Shown: in pieces, positions 39,866 through 52,500 of the stretch
Position numbering within the stretch: position 1 is the first letter of the stretch
Layout: every line of letters starts with the position of its first letter
Assembly (NCBI RefSeq): GCF_030756675.1
Contig: NZ_JAVBXD010000027.1
Coordinates: 1-52,500, forward strand
Source of the DNA: Bacillus multifaciens
GTDB taxonomy: Bacteria; Bacillota; Bacilli; Bacillales; Bacillaceae_G
DNA: 52,500 nt
Direction of reading: 5' to 3'
Notes under the pieces: generated by a model
What the model was told of the DNA's origin: nothing
What the model saw: the letters and a program-made list of their open reading frames with translations, nothing else
The model's database searches: none
Program-made: the position numbers and the translations under genes

Positions 39866-40633
39866 TTATTGAATGCCAAATAGTTTTTTTGCATTTTCTG
39901 TTGTTTTGACCGCTACTTCTTCATAAGATAGTCCTTTTAATTTTGCAATTTCCTCCGCAACAAGCTTTACATAGCTTGGTTCATTTCGTTTTCCACGAAA
40001 CGGATGAGGAGTTAAATACGGACAATCTGTTTCAATTAGAAGTTGTTCCATTGGAATTTCCATCGCAACTTCTTTTGGTTTCTTTGCATTTTTAAAAGTT
40101 ACTGGACCGCCTAATGAAATGAGAAAATTCATCTCCACACACTGTTTGGCAACTTCAACACTACCGCTAAAACAATGCATGATTCCTCCTACTTCGGATG
40201 CATTTTCTTCTTTTAAAATATCTACGATGTCTTGTGTTGCATCTCGATTATGTATAATGATTGGTAAATTTACCTTTCTTGCTAGCTTAATTTGTTTACG
40301 AAATACTTCTTTTTGCACTTCTTTCGGAGATTTGTCCCAATGATAATCTAAGCCCATTTCGCCAAGCGCAACAACTTTTGGATGAGCTGCTAACTCTTCC
40401 AACCATTTTAAATGTTCTTCTGTCATATCAATCGCATCAACAGGATGCCAACCAACGGCTGCATAAATGAAATCATATGTTTCTGCCAATTCAATTGCCT
40501 TTTTGATGGTCATTTCATCAAAACCAACTACAACTGTATAAGAAACACCCACTTCTTTCATTCTTGCAATTACTTCCTGTAAATCCTCTTTAAATTGCTC
40601 TGCATTTAAATGTGAATGTGTATCAAACAGCAT
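39866..40633 (-). CDS. tatD: TatD-family metal-dependent deoxyribonuclease (YabD)
   Basis: A TIM-barrel amidohydrolase-type nuclease. The 255-aa product has the metal-binding DTHSHLNAEQF at the N-terminus, ALGEMGLDYHWDKSP, PIIIHNRDA, IMHCFSG and the terminal LLIETDCPYLTPHP. The ATG has AAGGAG about 9 nt upstream. It follows metS after a terminator. DNA repair and quality-control roles are proposed for the family; the physiological substrate is open. Confidence 0.95.
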   Translation of the reverse strand: MLFDTHSHLNAEQFKEDLQEVIARMKEVGVSYTVVVGFDEMTIKKAIELAETYDFIYAAVGWHPVDAIDMTEEHLKWLEELAAHPKVVALGEMGLDYHWDKSPKEVQKEVFRKQIKLARKVNLPIIIHNRDATQDIVDILKEENASEVGGIMHCFSGSVEVAKQCVEMNFLISLGGPVTFKNAKKPKEVAMEIPMEQLLIETDCPYLTPHPFRGKRNEPSYVKLVAEEIAKLKGLSYEEVAVKTTENAKKLFGIQ

Positions 40634-40748
40634 AATAATAACTCCTTTTATTTGAAATAAATTCTATCATAAGGAAAAATTACTTTCCTAACACCGCAAT
40701 AACAACTATATTACAATTTTGATACAAAAAAGGGAATTTTAGAAAGAT

Positions 40749-40755
40749 TTTCGAC
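40749..40755 (-). promoter_or_regulatory. 0A-box-like heptamer upstream of tatD
   Basis: TTGTCGAAAA on the minus strand contains an exact TGTCGAA (40755-40749). It lies just after the metS terminator and about 116 bp above the tatD start. A single box is weak evidence: about six to seven such heptamers are expected by chance in a window of this size and composition. Confidence 0.3.
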
Positions 40756-40763
40756 AAGAAAAA

Positions 40764-40795
40764 AGATGCTTCACGAATGTTACACGTGAAACATC
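40764..40795 (-). terminator. metS intrinsic terminator
   Basis: GATGTTTCACG / CGTGAAGCATC is an 11-bp stem with one mismatch, followed by TTTTTTC on the minus strand, 17 bp after the metS stop. Confidence 0.88.
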
Positions 40796-40811
40796 TCTCG
40801 TTTTGTCGTTA

Positions 40812-42854
<2,043 letters not shown>

Positions 42855-42932
42855 TTACGTATAAAGACGAGTTTATGTACTATATCTTTATCATCTATTG
42901 CTCATATCAATAAAAAATATACATTTCTATAT

Positions 42933-43036
42933 TTCGACACTATGAATAAAATTCCAAGAATAAAATAAATCCTTCTATACATCTATTATTTTTTAGTATA
43001 TATAATAAGTATATAAATCCGTTTTACTTTTCGACA
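42933..43036 (-). promoter_or_regulatory. Two exact 0A heptamers in the metS-abrB gap
   Basis: TGTCGAA occurs on the minus strand at 42939-42933 and at 43036-43030. With the box at 43213 there are three exact copies in this 474-bp gap, where far fewer than one is expected. The second lies inside the dispersed element at 43014-43122. Confidence 0.45.
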
Positions 43037-43122
43037 TATAAGTCGCTGCTATGCATGGCCAGATACTCTTGCCTACCTAAAAAGAATGATTTTATGTCGT
43101 TTTTTAATTTGGATTTATATAG
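43014..43122 (+). repeat. Dispersed element, copy at 43 kb
   Basis: The left part (43014-43054, with CGACATATAAGTCGCTGCTA) and right part (43090-43122, TTTTATGTCGTTTTTTAATT + TGG) match the minus strand at 32174-32014. The middle and right (43060-43110, CAGATACTCTTGCCTACCTA then AAAAGAA) match 50056-50110; 25 of 27 core bases agree. CGACATATAA near the left and TTTTATGTCG on the right are inverted repeats with one mismatch. This copy links the other two. No coding capacity. Confidence 0.6.
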
Positions 43123-43166
43123 ATGCGAAAATCTACAAAACTTTTATAAATTTTATAATTAAAGAA

Positions 43167-43195
43167 TTGACGGAAATGTAAATGATTGGTATCAT
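43167..43195 (+). promoter_or_regulatory. abrB promoter (sigma-A)
   Basis: TTGACG at 43167-43172, 17 bp, TATCAT at 43190-43195. Predicted transcription start near 43202, so the leader is about 67 nt. Confidence 0.75.
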
Positions 43196-43210
43196 ATGTT
43201 CATAGGGTAT

Positions 43211-43230
43211 TTTGTCGAAAAATGGCGAAT
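43211..43230 (+). promoter_or_regulatory. Tandem 0A boxes at abrB (Spo0A repression site)
   Basis: TTTTGTCGAAAAATGGCGAA holds an exact TGTCGAA (43213-43219) and a one-mismatch TGGCGAA (43223-43229) exactly 10 bp apart, just downstream of the predicted start point. B. subtilis abrB is repressed by Spo0A-P bound to tandem boxes in this same position. Confidence 0.8.
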
Positions 43231-43268
43231 TAAAATAGACTTGCAAAATATGAGGAGGAAAAACAAAT

Positions 43269-43553
43269 ATGAAATCTACTGGTATCGTTCGTAAAGTTGA
43301 TGAATTAGGCCGCGTTGTAATTCCAATTGAATTACGTCGTACATTAGGTATTGCAGAAAAGGATGCTCTTGAAATCTACGTTGATGATGAAAAAATCATC
43401 CTAAAAAAATATAAACCAAACATGACTTGCCAAGTAACTGGTGAAGTTTCTGATAGTAACCTTTCATTAGCTGAAGGTAAAATCATTTTAAGCCCAGAAG
43501 GCGCAGAGCAAATCTTAAATGAACTACAACAATTTATCGCAGCAGCAAAATAA
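43269..43553 (+). CDS. abrB: Transition-state regulator AbrB
   Basis: A DNA-binding repressor of stationary-phase genes during exponential growth; in B. anthracis it also limits toxin-gene expression. The 94-aa product begins MKSTGIVRKVDELGRVVIPI, then ELRRTLGIAEKDALEIYVD, the swapped-hairpin DNA-binding domain; the C-terminal multimerisation domain (about 55-94) is variable. The ATG has GAGGAGG about 10 nt upstream. It is the only plus-strand protein gene, diverging from metS and converging on rsmI. Its TAA lies in a shared terminator. Paralogue of spoVT. Confidence 0.98.
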   Translation: MKSTGIVRKVDELGRVVIPIELRRTLGIAEKDALEIYVDDEKIILKKYKPNMTCQVTGEVSDSNLSLAEGKIILSPEGAEQILNELQQFIAAAK

Positions 43554-43577
43554 AGCTTCTCTTTTAGAGAAGCTTTA
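43551..43577. terminator. Bidirectional terminator shared by abrB and rsmI
   Basis: TAAAGCTTCTC (43551-43561) and GAGAAGCTTTA (43567-43577) form an 11-bp perfect stem with a 5-nt loop. T-rich DNA follows on both strands (TTTTTTTT on plus, TTTT on minus). The abrB stop is the first three bases and the rsmI stop the last three. Confidence 0.9.
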
Positions 43578-44450
43578 TTTTTTTTCAACGTGATATGCTT
43601 GATATACGTCTCTTTTCGACATATTCCGCTCTTTTGTAACAGCTTTAATTGCTTCTTTAGAAGAAAGACCTTTCTCCTCTATGTAGTATTCGACATGTCC
43701 CTCAACTGTTAATGATTCCCACCACGCTTCTTCACTAATTGCTTCTTCTGTAGAACCCTCTACTAAAACACAAAATTCTCCACGCACTTCATTTTCCTTT
43801 GCCCAATGAATCACTTCTTCTAAAGAACCGCGAATAAACTCTTCAAATTTCTTCGTAAGCTCACGACATAATACAACGTTTCTATTCCCTAATACCTCTT
43901 TCATTGAGACTAATGTTTCTCCTAATCGATGCGGTGCCTCATAAAACATCATTGTATCTGGAATATAACGTAGCTTTTCTAATTCTACTTTACGTCCTTT
44001 TTTATGACGCTGTAAAAACCCGTAGAAATAAAAGTGTTTTGTTTCTAATCCTGATGCAATTAACGCTGTAAGTGCAGCATTTGGGCCTGGAAGGGGTACA
44101 ACCGGGTACTGCTCCGCTACTGCTTGGACAACAATGTCATAGCCGGGATCAGAGATACATGGCATTCCTGCATCGCTGACAAGTGCTACTGTTTTCCCTT
44201 GCTCTAACATATCTAAGATTTTTTGTCCGCTCACTTCTTTATTATGCTCATGATAACTCATTACTGGTGTTTCAATTTCAAAATAATTACATAGCTTTTT
44301 CGTTTGCCTTGTATCTTCTGCTGCAATAAAATCTGCTTCCTTTAACATACGAATTGCACGAAATGTCATATCTTCCAAATTACCAATTGGAGTTGGAACT
44401 AAATATAATGTTCCTCTCTCATTCATCTGAAAACTTTTTTGCTGCCACAT
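43575..44450 (-). CDS. rsmI: 16S rRNA 2'-O-methyltransferase RsmI
   Basis: A tetrapyrrole-methylase-fold enzyme that 2'-O-methylates C1402 of 16S rRNA. The 291-aa product has LYLVPTPIGNLEDMTFRAI at the N-terminus, AAEDTRQTKKLC, LVSDAGMPCISDPGYDIV and PLPGPNAALTALIASGL. ATG 44450 is chosen with AAGGAG 7 nt upstream. It overlaps yazA by 32 bp, and both belong to the yabB-yazA-rsmI group. Confidence 0.96.
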   Translation of the reverse strand: MWQQKSFQMNERGTLYLVPTPIGNLEDMTFRAIRMLKEADFIAAEDTRQTKKLCNYFEIETPVMSYHEHNKEVSGQKILDMLEQGKTVALVSDAGMPCISDPGYDIVVQAVAEQYPVVPLPGPNAALTALIASGLETKHFYFYGFLQRHKKGRKVELEKLRYIPDTMMFYEAPHRLGETLVSMKEVLGNRNVVLCRELTKKFEEFIRGSLEEVIHWAKENEVRGEFCVLVEGSTEEAISEEAWWESLTVEGHVEYYIEEKGLSSKEAIKAVTKERNMSKRDVYQAYHVEKK

Positions 44451-44709
44451 AATAATCTCCTTTTTGTATATACTCATCTTTTTGTTTCCGTTTTAACTGC
44501 TTGAAACGATACTCTGCCTGCATCGCGGTTCTTTTTTCTTCATAAGTTTCAAAGTATTTTAAGATAACAGGACGTCTGGCTCTTGTATAACGTGCTCCTT
44601 TCCCGCTATTATGAGCTTTAATTCGCTTCTCTAAATGGTTTGTATATCCTGCATAATAGCTTCCATCAGCACATTCAACAACATAAAAATAATGTTTATT
44701 CTGCTCCAT
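44419..44709 (-). CDS. yazA: GIY-YIG domain protein YazA
   Basis: A stand-alone GIY-YIG nuclease-fold protein (UPF0213/SLX1-like) of 96 aa. The motif reads [20 protein letters not shown], with the conserved Arg and Glu further on in [13 protein letters not shown]. The function in bacteria is unproven. I start at ATG 44709 from family length. An ATG at 44721 has AAGGA 5 nt upstream and may be the real start. It overlaps trmN6-like yabB by 14 bp. Confidence 0.9.
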   Translation of the reverse strand: MEQNKHYFYVVECADGSYYAGYTNHLEKRIKAHNSGKGARYTRARRPVILKYFETYEEKRTAMQAEYRFKQLKRKQKDEYIQKGDYYVAAKKFSDE

Positions 44710-45436
44710 ATAAAATTGCATTCATTTCCTTCGTATATTTATTATTCTCTTCATATACAAAAAGAGGTGGCAAAATTTTTAAATCTGCATTCCCGTCTTT
44801 AATACCTTCAATTAATAATGTATTAGCTTCTTTCCCTGCTTTTGGATACACAAATTGGAGGCGCTTTGGCTCAATTTTATATTTTCTCATAAGAGTTACA
44901 ATATCAAGCAAACGGCCAGGTCGATGTACAAACGCAACTTTTCCTCCTTGCTTAACAAGTTGACTGCTAACACGTACCACATCTTCTAGTGTGCACATAA
45001 TTTCATGACGAGCAATTGCTAAATGTTCATTTAAATTTTGCTCAGATGGTTTTGGCGTTTGAAAATATGGCGGGTTACATGTAACAACATCAAACTGATG
45101 TCGTCCCAATTGCTCTGGCATATGTTTTAAATCACCATGAATAAGCTGTATTCTCTCTTCTAAATCATTGTATTGAACACTTCTAACACCCATATCATAA
45201 ATACGCTCTTGTATTTCAACCCCCGTAATCCTCCCTTTCGTACGGGAACTTAATAAAAGAGGAATCACTGCATTGCCCGTACACAAATCTAATATATTGC
45301 CTTTCTGAATGGGCAGCCATGCAAAGTTCGCCAATAACACTGCATCTAATGAAAAATTAAATACTGATGGGCTTTGAATAATTTTCATATCTTTTGATAG
45401 TAAATAATCTAAACGTTCATCTCCATACAATTGCAT
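44696..45436 (-). CDS. yabB: tRNA1(Val) (adenine(37)-N6)-methyltransferase-like protein YabB
   Basis: A class I SAM-dependent methyltransferase. The 246-aa product has [20 protein letters not shown] (SAM motif I) and VVTCNPPYF, the NPPY motif of N6-adenine methylases. It resembles TrmN6; the exact target base is inferred from family. ATG 45436 has AAGGAAGG about 10 nt upstream. It follows yabA after 143 bp. Confidence 0.9.
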   Translation of the reverse strand: MQLYGDERLDYLLSKDMKIIQSPSVFNFSLDAVLLANFAWLPIQKGNILDLCTGNAVIPLLLSSRTKGRITGVEIQERIYDMGVRSVQYNDLEERIQLIHGDLKHMPEQLGRHQFDVVTCNPPYFQTPKPSEQNLNEHLAIARHEIMCTLEDVVRVSSQLVKQGGKVAFVHRPGRLLDIVTLMRKYKIEPKRLQFVYPKAGKEANTLLIEGIKDGNADLKILPPLFVYEENNKYTKEMNAILYGAE

Positions 45437-45579
45437 ATCGTTCTTTCCTTCCTTATCATTCAAACTATATTTTAGCAAACGTTAAGACAATTTACCTATG
45501 TCAACAGTCTAACGTCCATTACTTCTATTTTGGTTATATGTACAAAAAATTACCTTTCCAATTTATTGGAAAGGTAATT

Positions 45580-46772
<1,193 letters not shown>

Positions 46773-46776
46773 ACGG

Positions 46777-47760
46777 TCATCCCTCCTGCAACCGCAACAC
46801 TAACTGCTCGAACACAAGCTGCGCATTTACATTAGCGTTGATTCTATTTTTTGCTTCTAATATATTGAAAAGAGCCGATACAATGCGCTTTTGAGAATAG
46901 GAAAAAGATTGGAATAACTCTTTTTGGTCTTGAAAAACGAGCCGCTCTTCTTCTTCCAATTGAACATATAATAAATCCTTATAAATAAGGAGCAACATAT
47001 CTAATCCTAGCTGTAGTTGTTCTTTCTCTCCAAAATGCTTTACCCACTTCTCCTGTACAAAAAAAAGAGACGTGGCATCTTTCTCTAGGGCTTCACATAA
47101 TTTTATCACTAAAGCTCGTGCTTGTGCAAACCATTCATCATTACAAAACGATAGTGCCTCATCAAAACTATTTGTAAGTTCTGCTGCAAGATTCCCTAAA
47201 GAAATACTTACTTTTTCACTTTCTAAACGGTTAACCAAAGCGCTTTTCGGAAGCGGCCTAAATGTAACAATTTGACAGCGAGATAAAATAGTACTTAAAA
47301 TTTGATGACTTTGCTCAGTTAACAAAATTGCTGCTGTGTCACTACTTGGTTCTTCTAAAAATTTAAGCAATGTATTTGCAGCATTTGTTGTCATCTTATC
47401 GGCATGCTCAATAATATATATTTTTTTAGTTGCTTCTAGACCTGTTTTCGAAAACTCTTCTTGTAATTCATGAATTTGTTGTTTCTTAATGGATAGACCA
47501 TCTGGTGTAACAATATATACGTTTGGGTGATTGCCCGAATCAATGCGTCGGCAATTCGTACATGTATGGCAAGGTTCCACTCCATTTCGTTGTAAACAAA
47601 GAAAGCTTTTCGTCATTTGCATAGCTGTTTCTAACTTACCTGTTCCTTTTGGCCCTTCTAACAAATAAGCGTGGGATATACGCTCTTTTGCAATACTATT
47701 CATTAACATTTTTACAACAATGGGTTGAATAAGAGACAGTTGTTCCCACGTCTTCGTCAT
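46777..47760 (-). CDS. holB: DNA polymerase III subunit delta'
   Basis: Clamp-loader subunit. The 327-aa product has the AAA-type N-terminus LLEGPKGTGKLETAMQMTKS with a degenerate Walker A (Leu after GK), the zinc-binding cysteines in CLQRNGVEPCHTCTNCRRID, and the SRC motif (LSRCQIVTF). The ATG has GAGGT 7 nt upstream. Directly downstream of tmk with 32 bp between; the darA-yaaR pair that separates them in B. subtilis is missing. Confidence 0.95.
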   Translation of the reverse strand: MTKTWEQLSLIQPIVVKMLMNSIAKERISHAYLLEGPKGTGKLETAMQMTKSFLCLQRNGVEPCHTCTNCRRIDSGNHPNVYIVTPDGLSIKKQQIHELQEEFSKTGLEATKKIYIIEHADKMTTNAANTLLKFLEEPSSDTAAILLTEQSHQILSTILSRCQIVTFRPLPKSALVNRLESEKVSISLGNLAAELTNSFDEALSFCNDEWFAQARALVIKLCEALEKDATSLFFVQEKWVKHFGEKEQLQLGLDMLLLIYKDLLYVQLEEEERLVFQDQKELFQSFSYSQKRIVSALFNILEAKNRINANVNAQLVFEQLVLRLQEG

Positions 47761-47792
47761 ATTCTATACCTCACTTTTTATACTTTCTTCTA

Positions 47793-48419
47793 TTATACCA
47801 ATTTTTGTTCAATAAGCTGAGTAACTTCTTCTACAACAGCTTCCATTGGTTGATCTGCATTTACAACGACGATACGATCTGCGAATCGATCTACTAATTG
47901 TAAATATCCTTTACGAACACGTTTATGAAATTCCATGCTTTCTAAATCTAAACGATTCACTTCTCTATTATCATCTTTTCTAATGCGTGCTAAGCCAACC
48001 TCTGGTTCAATGTCCAAATAGATTGTAATATCCGGCATACAATCTTCTGTCGCAAAACGATTAATTTCAAATACCTTATCAACGCCAAGGCCCCTTGCAT
48101 ACCCTTGATAAGCAAGAGAGCTATCTATGAAGCGATCACATATTACAATATAATTGTCTTCTAAGGCTGGCATGACCTTCTCTACTAAATGTTGTCTGCG
48201 TGCTGCAGCATACAATAATGCTTCTGTACGTGCTTCCATCATTGTATGCTCTTTTTTATGTAAAATGGTACGAATTTCTTCTGAAATCGTAATCCCACCT
48301 GGTTCACGTGTTGCCACTACCTTTTGTTTCTTATTCTCAAAATACGGCAATAATTTTGTAATTAATGTAGACTTTCCTGATCCTTCTGGCCCTTCAATTG
48401 TTACAAACAATCCCTTCAT
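47793..48419 (-). CDS. tmk: Thymidylate kinase
   Basis: Phosphorylates dTMP to dTDP. The 208-aa product has the P-loop [20 protein letters not shown], the DR(Y/F) region [20 protein letters not shown] and the TREPGG motif. The ATG has AGAAGG 8 nt upstream. It lies 18 bp after the decarboxylase gene. Confidence 0.97.
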   Translation of the reverse strand: MKGLFVTIEGPEGSGKSTLITKLLPYFENKKQKVVATREPGGITISEEIRTILHKKEHTMMEARTEALLYAAARRQHLVEKVMPALEDNYIVICDRFIDSSLAYQGYARGLGVDKVFEINRFATEDCMPDITIYLDIEPEVGLARIRKDDNREVNRLDLESMEFHKRVRKGYLQLVDRFADRIVVVNADQPMEAVVEEVTQLIEQKLV

Positions 48420-48437
48420 TCATAAAACCTTCTTTCT

Positions 48438-49847
48438 CTATATATCGTATACAGTAATATTTTTTATATTTCCTTGAAAACGGGCACCAATCTCTTCTAA
48501 AGCGGAAATTTGATTTATATGCTCTACCGTAATTTCCTCCCCATACACGAGTAATGGAATCCCTGGTGGATACGGTATAACCATCTCGGCCGCAATCATG
48601 CCTAACGCATCGCGTAATGGTACAACTTTTTTCTTATATTTCTCCAACTGCTTATATGTAAATGACAAAGAAGATAAATTTTCTTTATAAGGATAACGAA
48701 TAAGTGGCTTACTATCTTCTACATTATATGAGCATAATGCAGCTTGTAGTTTATCAATTACTTTTATATAATCTTCATTTACTTGGAGGGGTAAAATAAG
48801 TAAAACATTATATGGGTCTGCCATTTCAACATAGATACCTATCTCTTCAAATACACGTTGTAATTCATATCCAGAGAGCTCACAGCGTGTTTGTACTGTT
48901 ACTTTTAGTGCATCTTGTATTGGATAGTCTAAAACAGCAAGTTGCGGAATACGCTTTAATGCCTGGCGAAACCGCTGAGTAAATGCAGCAATCTCCTTAC
49001 ATCCCTCTTCTTTTATCTTCGCTAATACAAAACGAGCTATATCTAGTGAAGCCATAATTGGATAAGAAGGACTACTAGATTGCAACATATTTAAATAAGA
49101 AGAAACTTTCTCTTCGTCAACGAGCGAACTATTTACGTGTAAGTATGAACCCATTGTCATCGCTGGCAATGTTTTATGTGCCGAATGAACAACAATATCA
49201 GCCCCATACGTAAGCGCTGATGCTGGAAAAGGGGCTCCGACACAAAAATGCGCTCCATGTGCCTCATCTACTAAAACAGGAATACTATTTTTATGTGCTA
49301 ATGCAATACTCTTTTCTAAATCTACACCCATACCATAATAGTTTGGATGCGTTAAAATAAGAGCTTTCGTTTGTGGATATTTCCGAATGGCATCTTCAAT
49401 CGCTTCATACGGGACACCAACTGGTACACCATATTTCTCATCAATCCATGGCTCTAGAAAGACAGGACGCACTCCACTTAATTTAAGGCCATTCATAATC
49501 GATTTATGAGCGTTCCTTTGTACAAGAACTGTATCATGTTCATTACAGCACGCTAACAGCATAGCTAAATTCCCAACCGTTGAACCATTAATTAAAAAGT
49601 AACTTTTTTGTACTTCATATAGCTCTGCTAATAAACGCTGCGCTTCTTCTATACATTCAAACGGACTATGAAGATCATCAAGTCCAGTAAGTTCCGTTAC
49701 ATCAATAGAAAGTATATCATGAAAATACTTTTTTGCTTCATGAGGAAAGTTTGTTCCATTTTTATGACCCGGAACATGAAAGGATACAGGTTTCTTACTT
49801 CCAAAAGTATTTAACGCTTCATATAAGGGCATTTTTCTTTGATCCAT
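48438..49847 (-). CDS. yaaO: PLP-dependent Orn/Lys/Arg decarboxylase family protein (YaaO)
   Basis: A fold-type I decarboxylase of the arginine/lysine/ornithine group without the N-terminal wing domain. The 469-aa product has SFHVPGHKNG near the N-terminus, VDEAHGAHF and the PLP-lysine motif VHSAHKTLPAMTMGSYLHV, and a C-terminal domain with PYPPGIPLLVYGEE. The substrate (Arg, Lys or Orn) cannot be read from sequence. I start at ATG 49847 with AGGA 9 nt upstream; a GTG at 49853 abuts that site. Confidence 0.92.
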   Translation of the reverse strand: MDQRKMPLYEALNTFGSKKPVSFHVPGHKNGTNFPHEAKKYFHDILSIDVTELTGLDDLHSPFECIEEAQRLLAELYEVQKSYFLINGSTVGNLAMLLACCNEHDTVLVQRNAHKSIMNGLKLSGVRPVFLEPWIDEKYGVPVGVPYEAIEDAIRKYPQTKALILTHPNYYGMGVDLEKSIALAHKNSIPVLVDEAHGAHFCVGAPFPASALTYGADIVVHSAHKTLPAMTMGSYLHVNSSLVDEEKVSSYLNMLQSSSPSYPIMASLDIARFVLAKIKEEGCKEIAAFTQRFRQALKRIPQLAVLDYPIQDALKVTVQTRCELSGYELQRVFEEIGIYVEMADPYNVLLILPLQVNEDYIKVIDKLQAALCSYNVEDSKPLIRYPYKENLSSLSFTYKQLEKYKKKVVPLRDALGMIAAEMVIPYPPGIPLLVYGEEITVEHINQISALEEIGARFQGNIKNITVYDI

Positions 49848-49900
49848 ATTCACTCTTCCTTACTATTCATTCTCTCTATATTATACAGAGATTTTTACAA

Positions 49901-49928
49901 AAAAAAATAATAGGCAAATATGCCTATT
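49901..49928 (-). terminator. csfB terminator
   Basis: AATAGGCA / TGCCTATT is an 8-bp stem with a short loop, followed by ATTTTTTTTTTG on the minus strand. It separates csfB from yaaO, about 160 bp after the csfB stop. Confidence 0.8.
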
Positions 49929-50030
49929 TTCCTATATAAACCCATTTTAATTTCCAAACATATAAATTGCTGCTTTACAGAAAAAATAACTCATACTCCC
50001 TTTGTTTTAACTCCTACATGTGACAAGGAA

Positions 50031-50116
50031 AAATTCTGACTGCTTCTATACATGTCAGATGCTCTTGCCCACCTAAAAAGAAAATGGGTTTAGCTCAGTT
50101 TTTCAATTTGTATTTT
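50031..50116 (+). repeat. Dispersed element, copy at 50 kb, overlapping the csfB 3' end
   Basis: CAGATGCTCTTGCCCACCTA then AAAAGAA (50056-50082) agrees with 43060-43086 at 25 of 27 bases. Similarity continues to TTTTTCAATTTGTATTT, which is in the last codons of csfB (stop at 50092-50090). On the left, TCTGAC/GTCAGA (50035-50058) can form a 6-bp stem. Function not known to me. Confidence 0.5.
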
Positions 50117-50281
50117 TCGTAATTGCTGTAAATAAAACATATACTTTGGATCATTTGTATGTGTTCCTATCATTTCTCGTTCACATGATTCACATATGAA
50201 ACTCGTATACAAATGAATTCCGCTATCCCTCTTATGTTCACACACAATACAAACTGCTTCTTTTGTTGTGACATGCCCCAT
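50090..50281 (-). CDS. csfB: Sigma-G inhibitor Gin (CsfB)
   Basis: A small zinc protein that binds sigma-G (and sigma-E in the mother cell) to prevent early or misplaced activity. The 63-aa product has two CXXC pairs (VCIVCEHK and ICESCERE) and an amphipathic helix at the C-terminus (YMFYLQQLRKIQIEKL). Only a weak site (GGCGA) lies before the ATG. It lies between the rRNA operon and yaaO; in B. subtilis xpaC and yaaN also stand between csfB and yaaO. Confidence 0.93.
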   Translation of the reverse strand: MGHVTTKEAVCIVCEHKRDSGIHLYTSFICESCEREMIGTHTNDPKYMFYLQQLRKIQIEKLS

Positions 50282-50512
50282 ATGATTCGCCTATTTATCG
50301 TATTCTATCTAACCATTACTATATAAATTTAGAACAGCGATAAATAAACTATTCCTCCCCTCTATACGAAATGAAAACATACATCTATAAGCGTTAACAA
50401 TTTTCCAAAATATATACATCCTTTACACTTTTAGTGTATGAATCATTTCTAGGCGAAGTGTCTGTCTAATCCTTAGTCAAGCTTGTACCCCAAAATAAGA
50501 TAAAAATAAAAA
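50282..50512. other. Gap between 5S rRNA and csfB
   Basis: The stretch should hold the csfB forespore promoter, but I could not find a convincing sigma-F element. I see no gene in it. Confidence 0.5.
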
Positions 50513-50534
50513 GACGAGTCCGCTGACTCGTCTT
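50513..50534 (-). terminator. rRNA operon terminator
   Basis: GACGAGTC / GACTCGTC stem with a 4-nt loop, followed by a T-rich run (TTTTTATTTTTATC) on the minus strand, a few bases after the 5S 3' end. Coordinates are accurate to a base or two. Confidence 0.9.
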
Positions 50535-50540
50535 TCGTTT

Positions 50541-50656
50541 GCCTGGCAACGTCCTACTCTCACAGGGACAAAGTCCCAACTACCATTGGCGCTAGAGAGC
50601 TTAACTTCCGTGTTCGGTATGGGAACGGGTGTGACCTCTCTGCCATCATTACCAGA
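50541..50656 (-). rRNA. 5S rRNA
   Basis: A complete 116-nt 5S rRNA on the minus strand, from TCTGGTGATGATGGCAGAG to GTTGCCAGGC. The terminal stem and loop C motif (CCGAACACGGAAGTTAAG) are present. It follows 23S after about 50 bp. No tRNA genes follow. Confidence 0.96.
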
Positions 50657-50706
50657 CTTATGAAGGTATATTCCTTCAAAACTAGATAACATTTGCTTCA
50701 TATTAT

Positions 50707-52500
<1,794 letters not shown>

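Noticed and set aside
47624-47665. Non-canonical Walker A (GK followed by Leu) in HolB as a sign of inactivation
   Set aside because: Delta' subunits are commonly degenerate at the ATP site; this is normal for the family.
50477-50701. 74-aa open frame across the 5S rRNA
   Set aside because: It lies wholly over 5S rRNA and its terminator; no ribosome-binding site and no recognisable protein.

Overview
The window is a stretch of Bacillus chromosome close to the replication origin, almost certainly from the Bacillus cereus group. Evidence: low-GC Firmicute coding, a gene order that follows the B. subtilis csfB-to-lysS segment nearly gene for gene, Bacillus sporulation genes (spoIIE, spoVT, spoVG, yabG, sspF, fin, csfB), and at least one copy of a roughly 155-bp repeat with TTTAT at both ends that matches what I recall of bcr1, a repeat restricted to the B. 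cereus group. Several proteins look clearly diverged from the B. anthracis versions I remember, so a more distant member of the group is possible; the species cannot be fixed from reading alone. Every protein gene except abrB lies on the minus strand, so transcription runs from the right end to the left.

Layout from right to left: the 3' part of a 23S rRNA and a 5S rRNA (52500-50541); csfB (Gin, sigma-G inhibitor); a PLP Orn/Lys/Arg decarboxylase; tmk-holB-ricT-yabA-trmN6-like-yazA-rsmI (replication, Y-complex, methylation); abrB on the plus strand behind a Spo0A-type promoter; metS; tatD; yabE; rnmV-ksgA; yabG; veg; sspF; ispE; purR-yabJ; spoVG; glmU-prs; pth; fin (sigma-F inhibitor); mfd; spoVT; yabM-mazG-rqcP; yabP-yabQ-divIC; yabR; tRNA-Met and tRNA-Glu; spoIIE; tilS-hpt; ftsH; coaX-hslO; cysK; the folate cluster pabB-pabA-pabC-folP-folB-folK with yazB and dusB; lysS; then the promoters and the first bases of a second rRNA operon (16S 5' end at 1-24).

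The window mixes housekeeping (translation, folate, cysteine, CoA, UDP-GlcNAc and PRPP synthesis, DNA repair) with sporulation control. Readable control sites include a 21-bp-spaced Spo0A-type promoter at spoIIE, tandem 0A boxes at abrB, a sigma-H promoter at spoVG, a sigma-K promoter at yabG, and sigma-G and sigma-E type elements at spoVT and yabP. Two small zinc-ribbon sigma antagonists, Fin and Gin, are both here. Compared with the B. subtilis order as I remember it, darA-yaaR (tmk/holB), ctc (prs/pth), yabS-yabT (spoIIE/tilS) and yacD (hslO/cysK) are missing at their usual places.

I found no phage, IS, CRISPR or defence locus and no obviously new multi-gene system. The less ordinary content is in the intergenic DNA: four bcr1 or bcr1-like copies or remnants, all in one orientation, two of which end on the ochre stop codon of the upstream gene (spoIIE, spoVT); a second, unnamed dispersed element with related copies near 32.1, 43.1 and 50.1 kb; and a 50-bp near-perfect palindrome between purR and yabJ.
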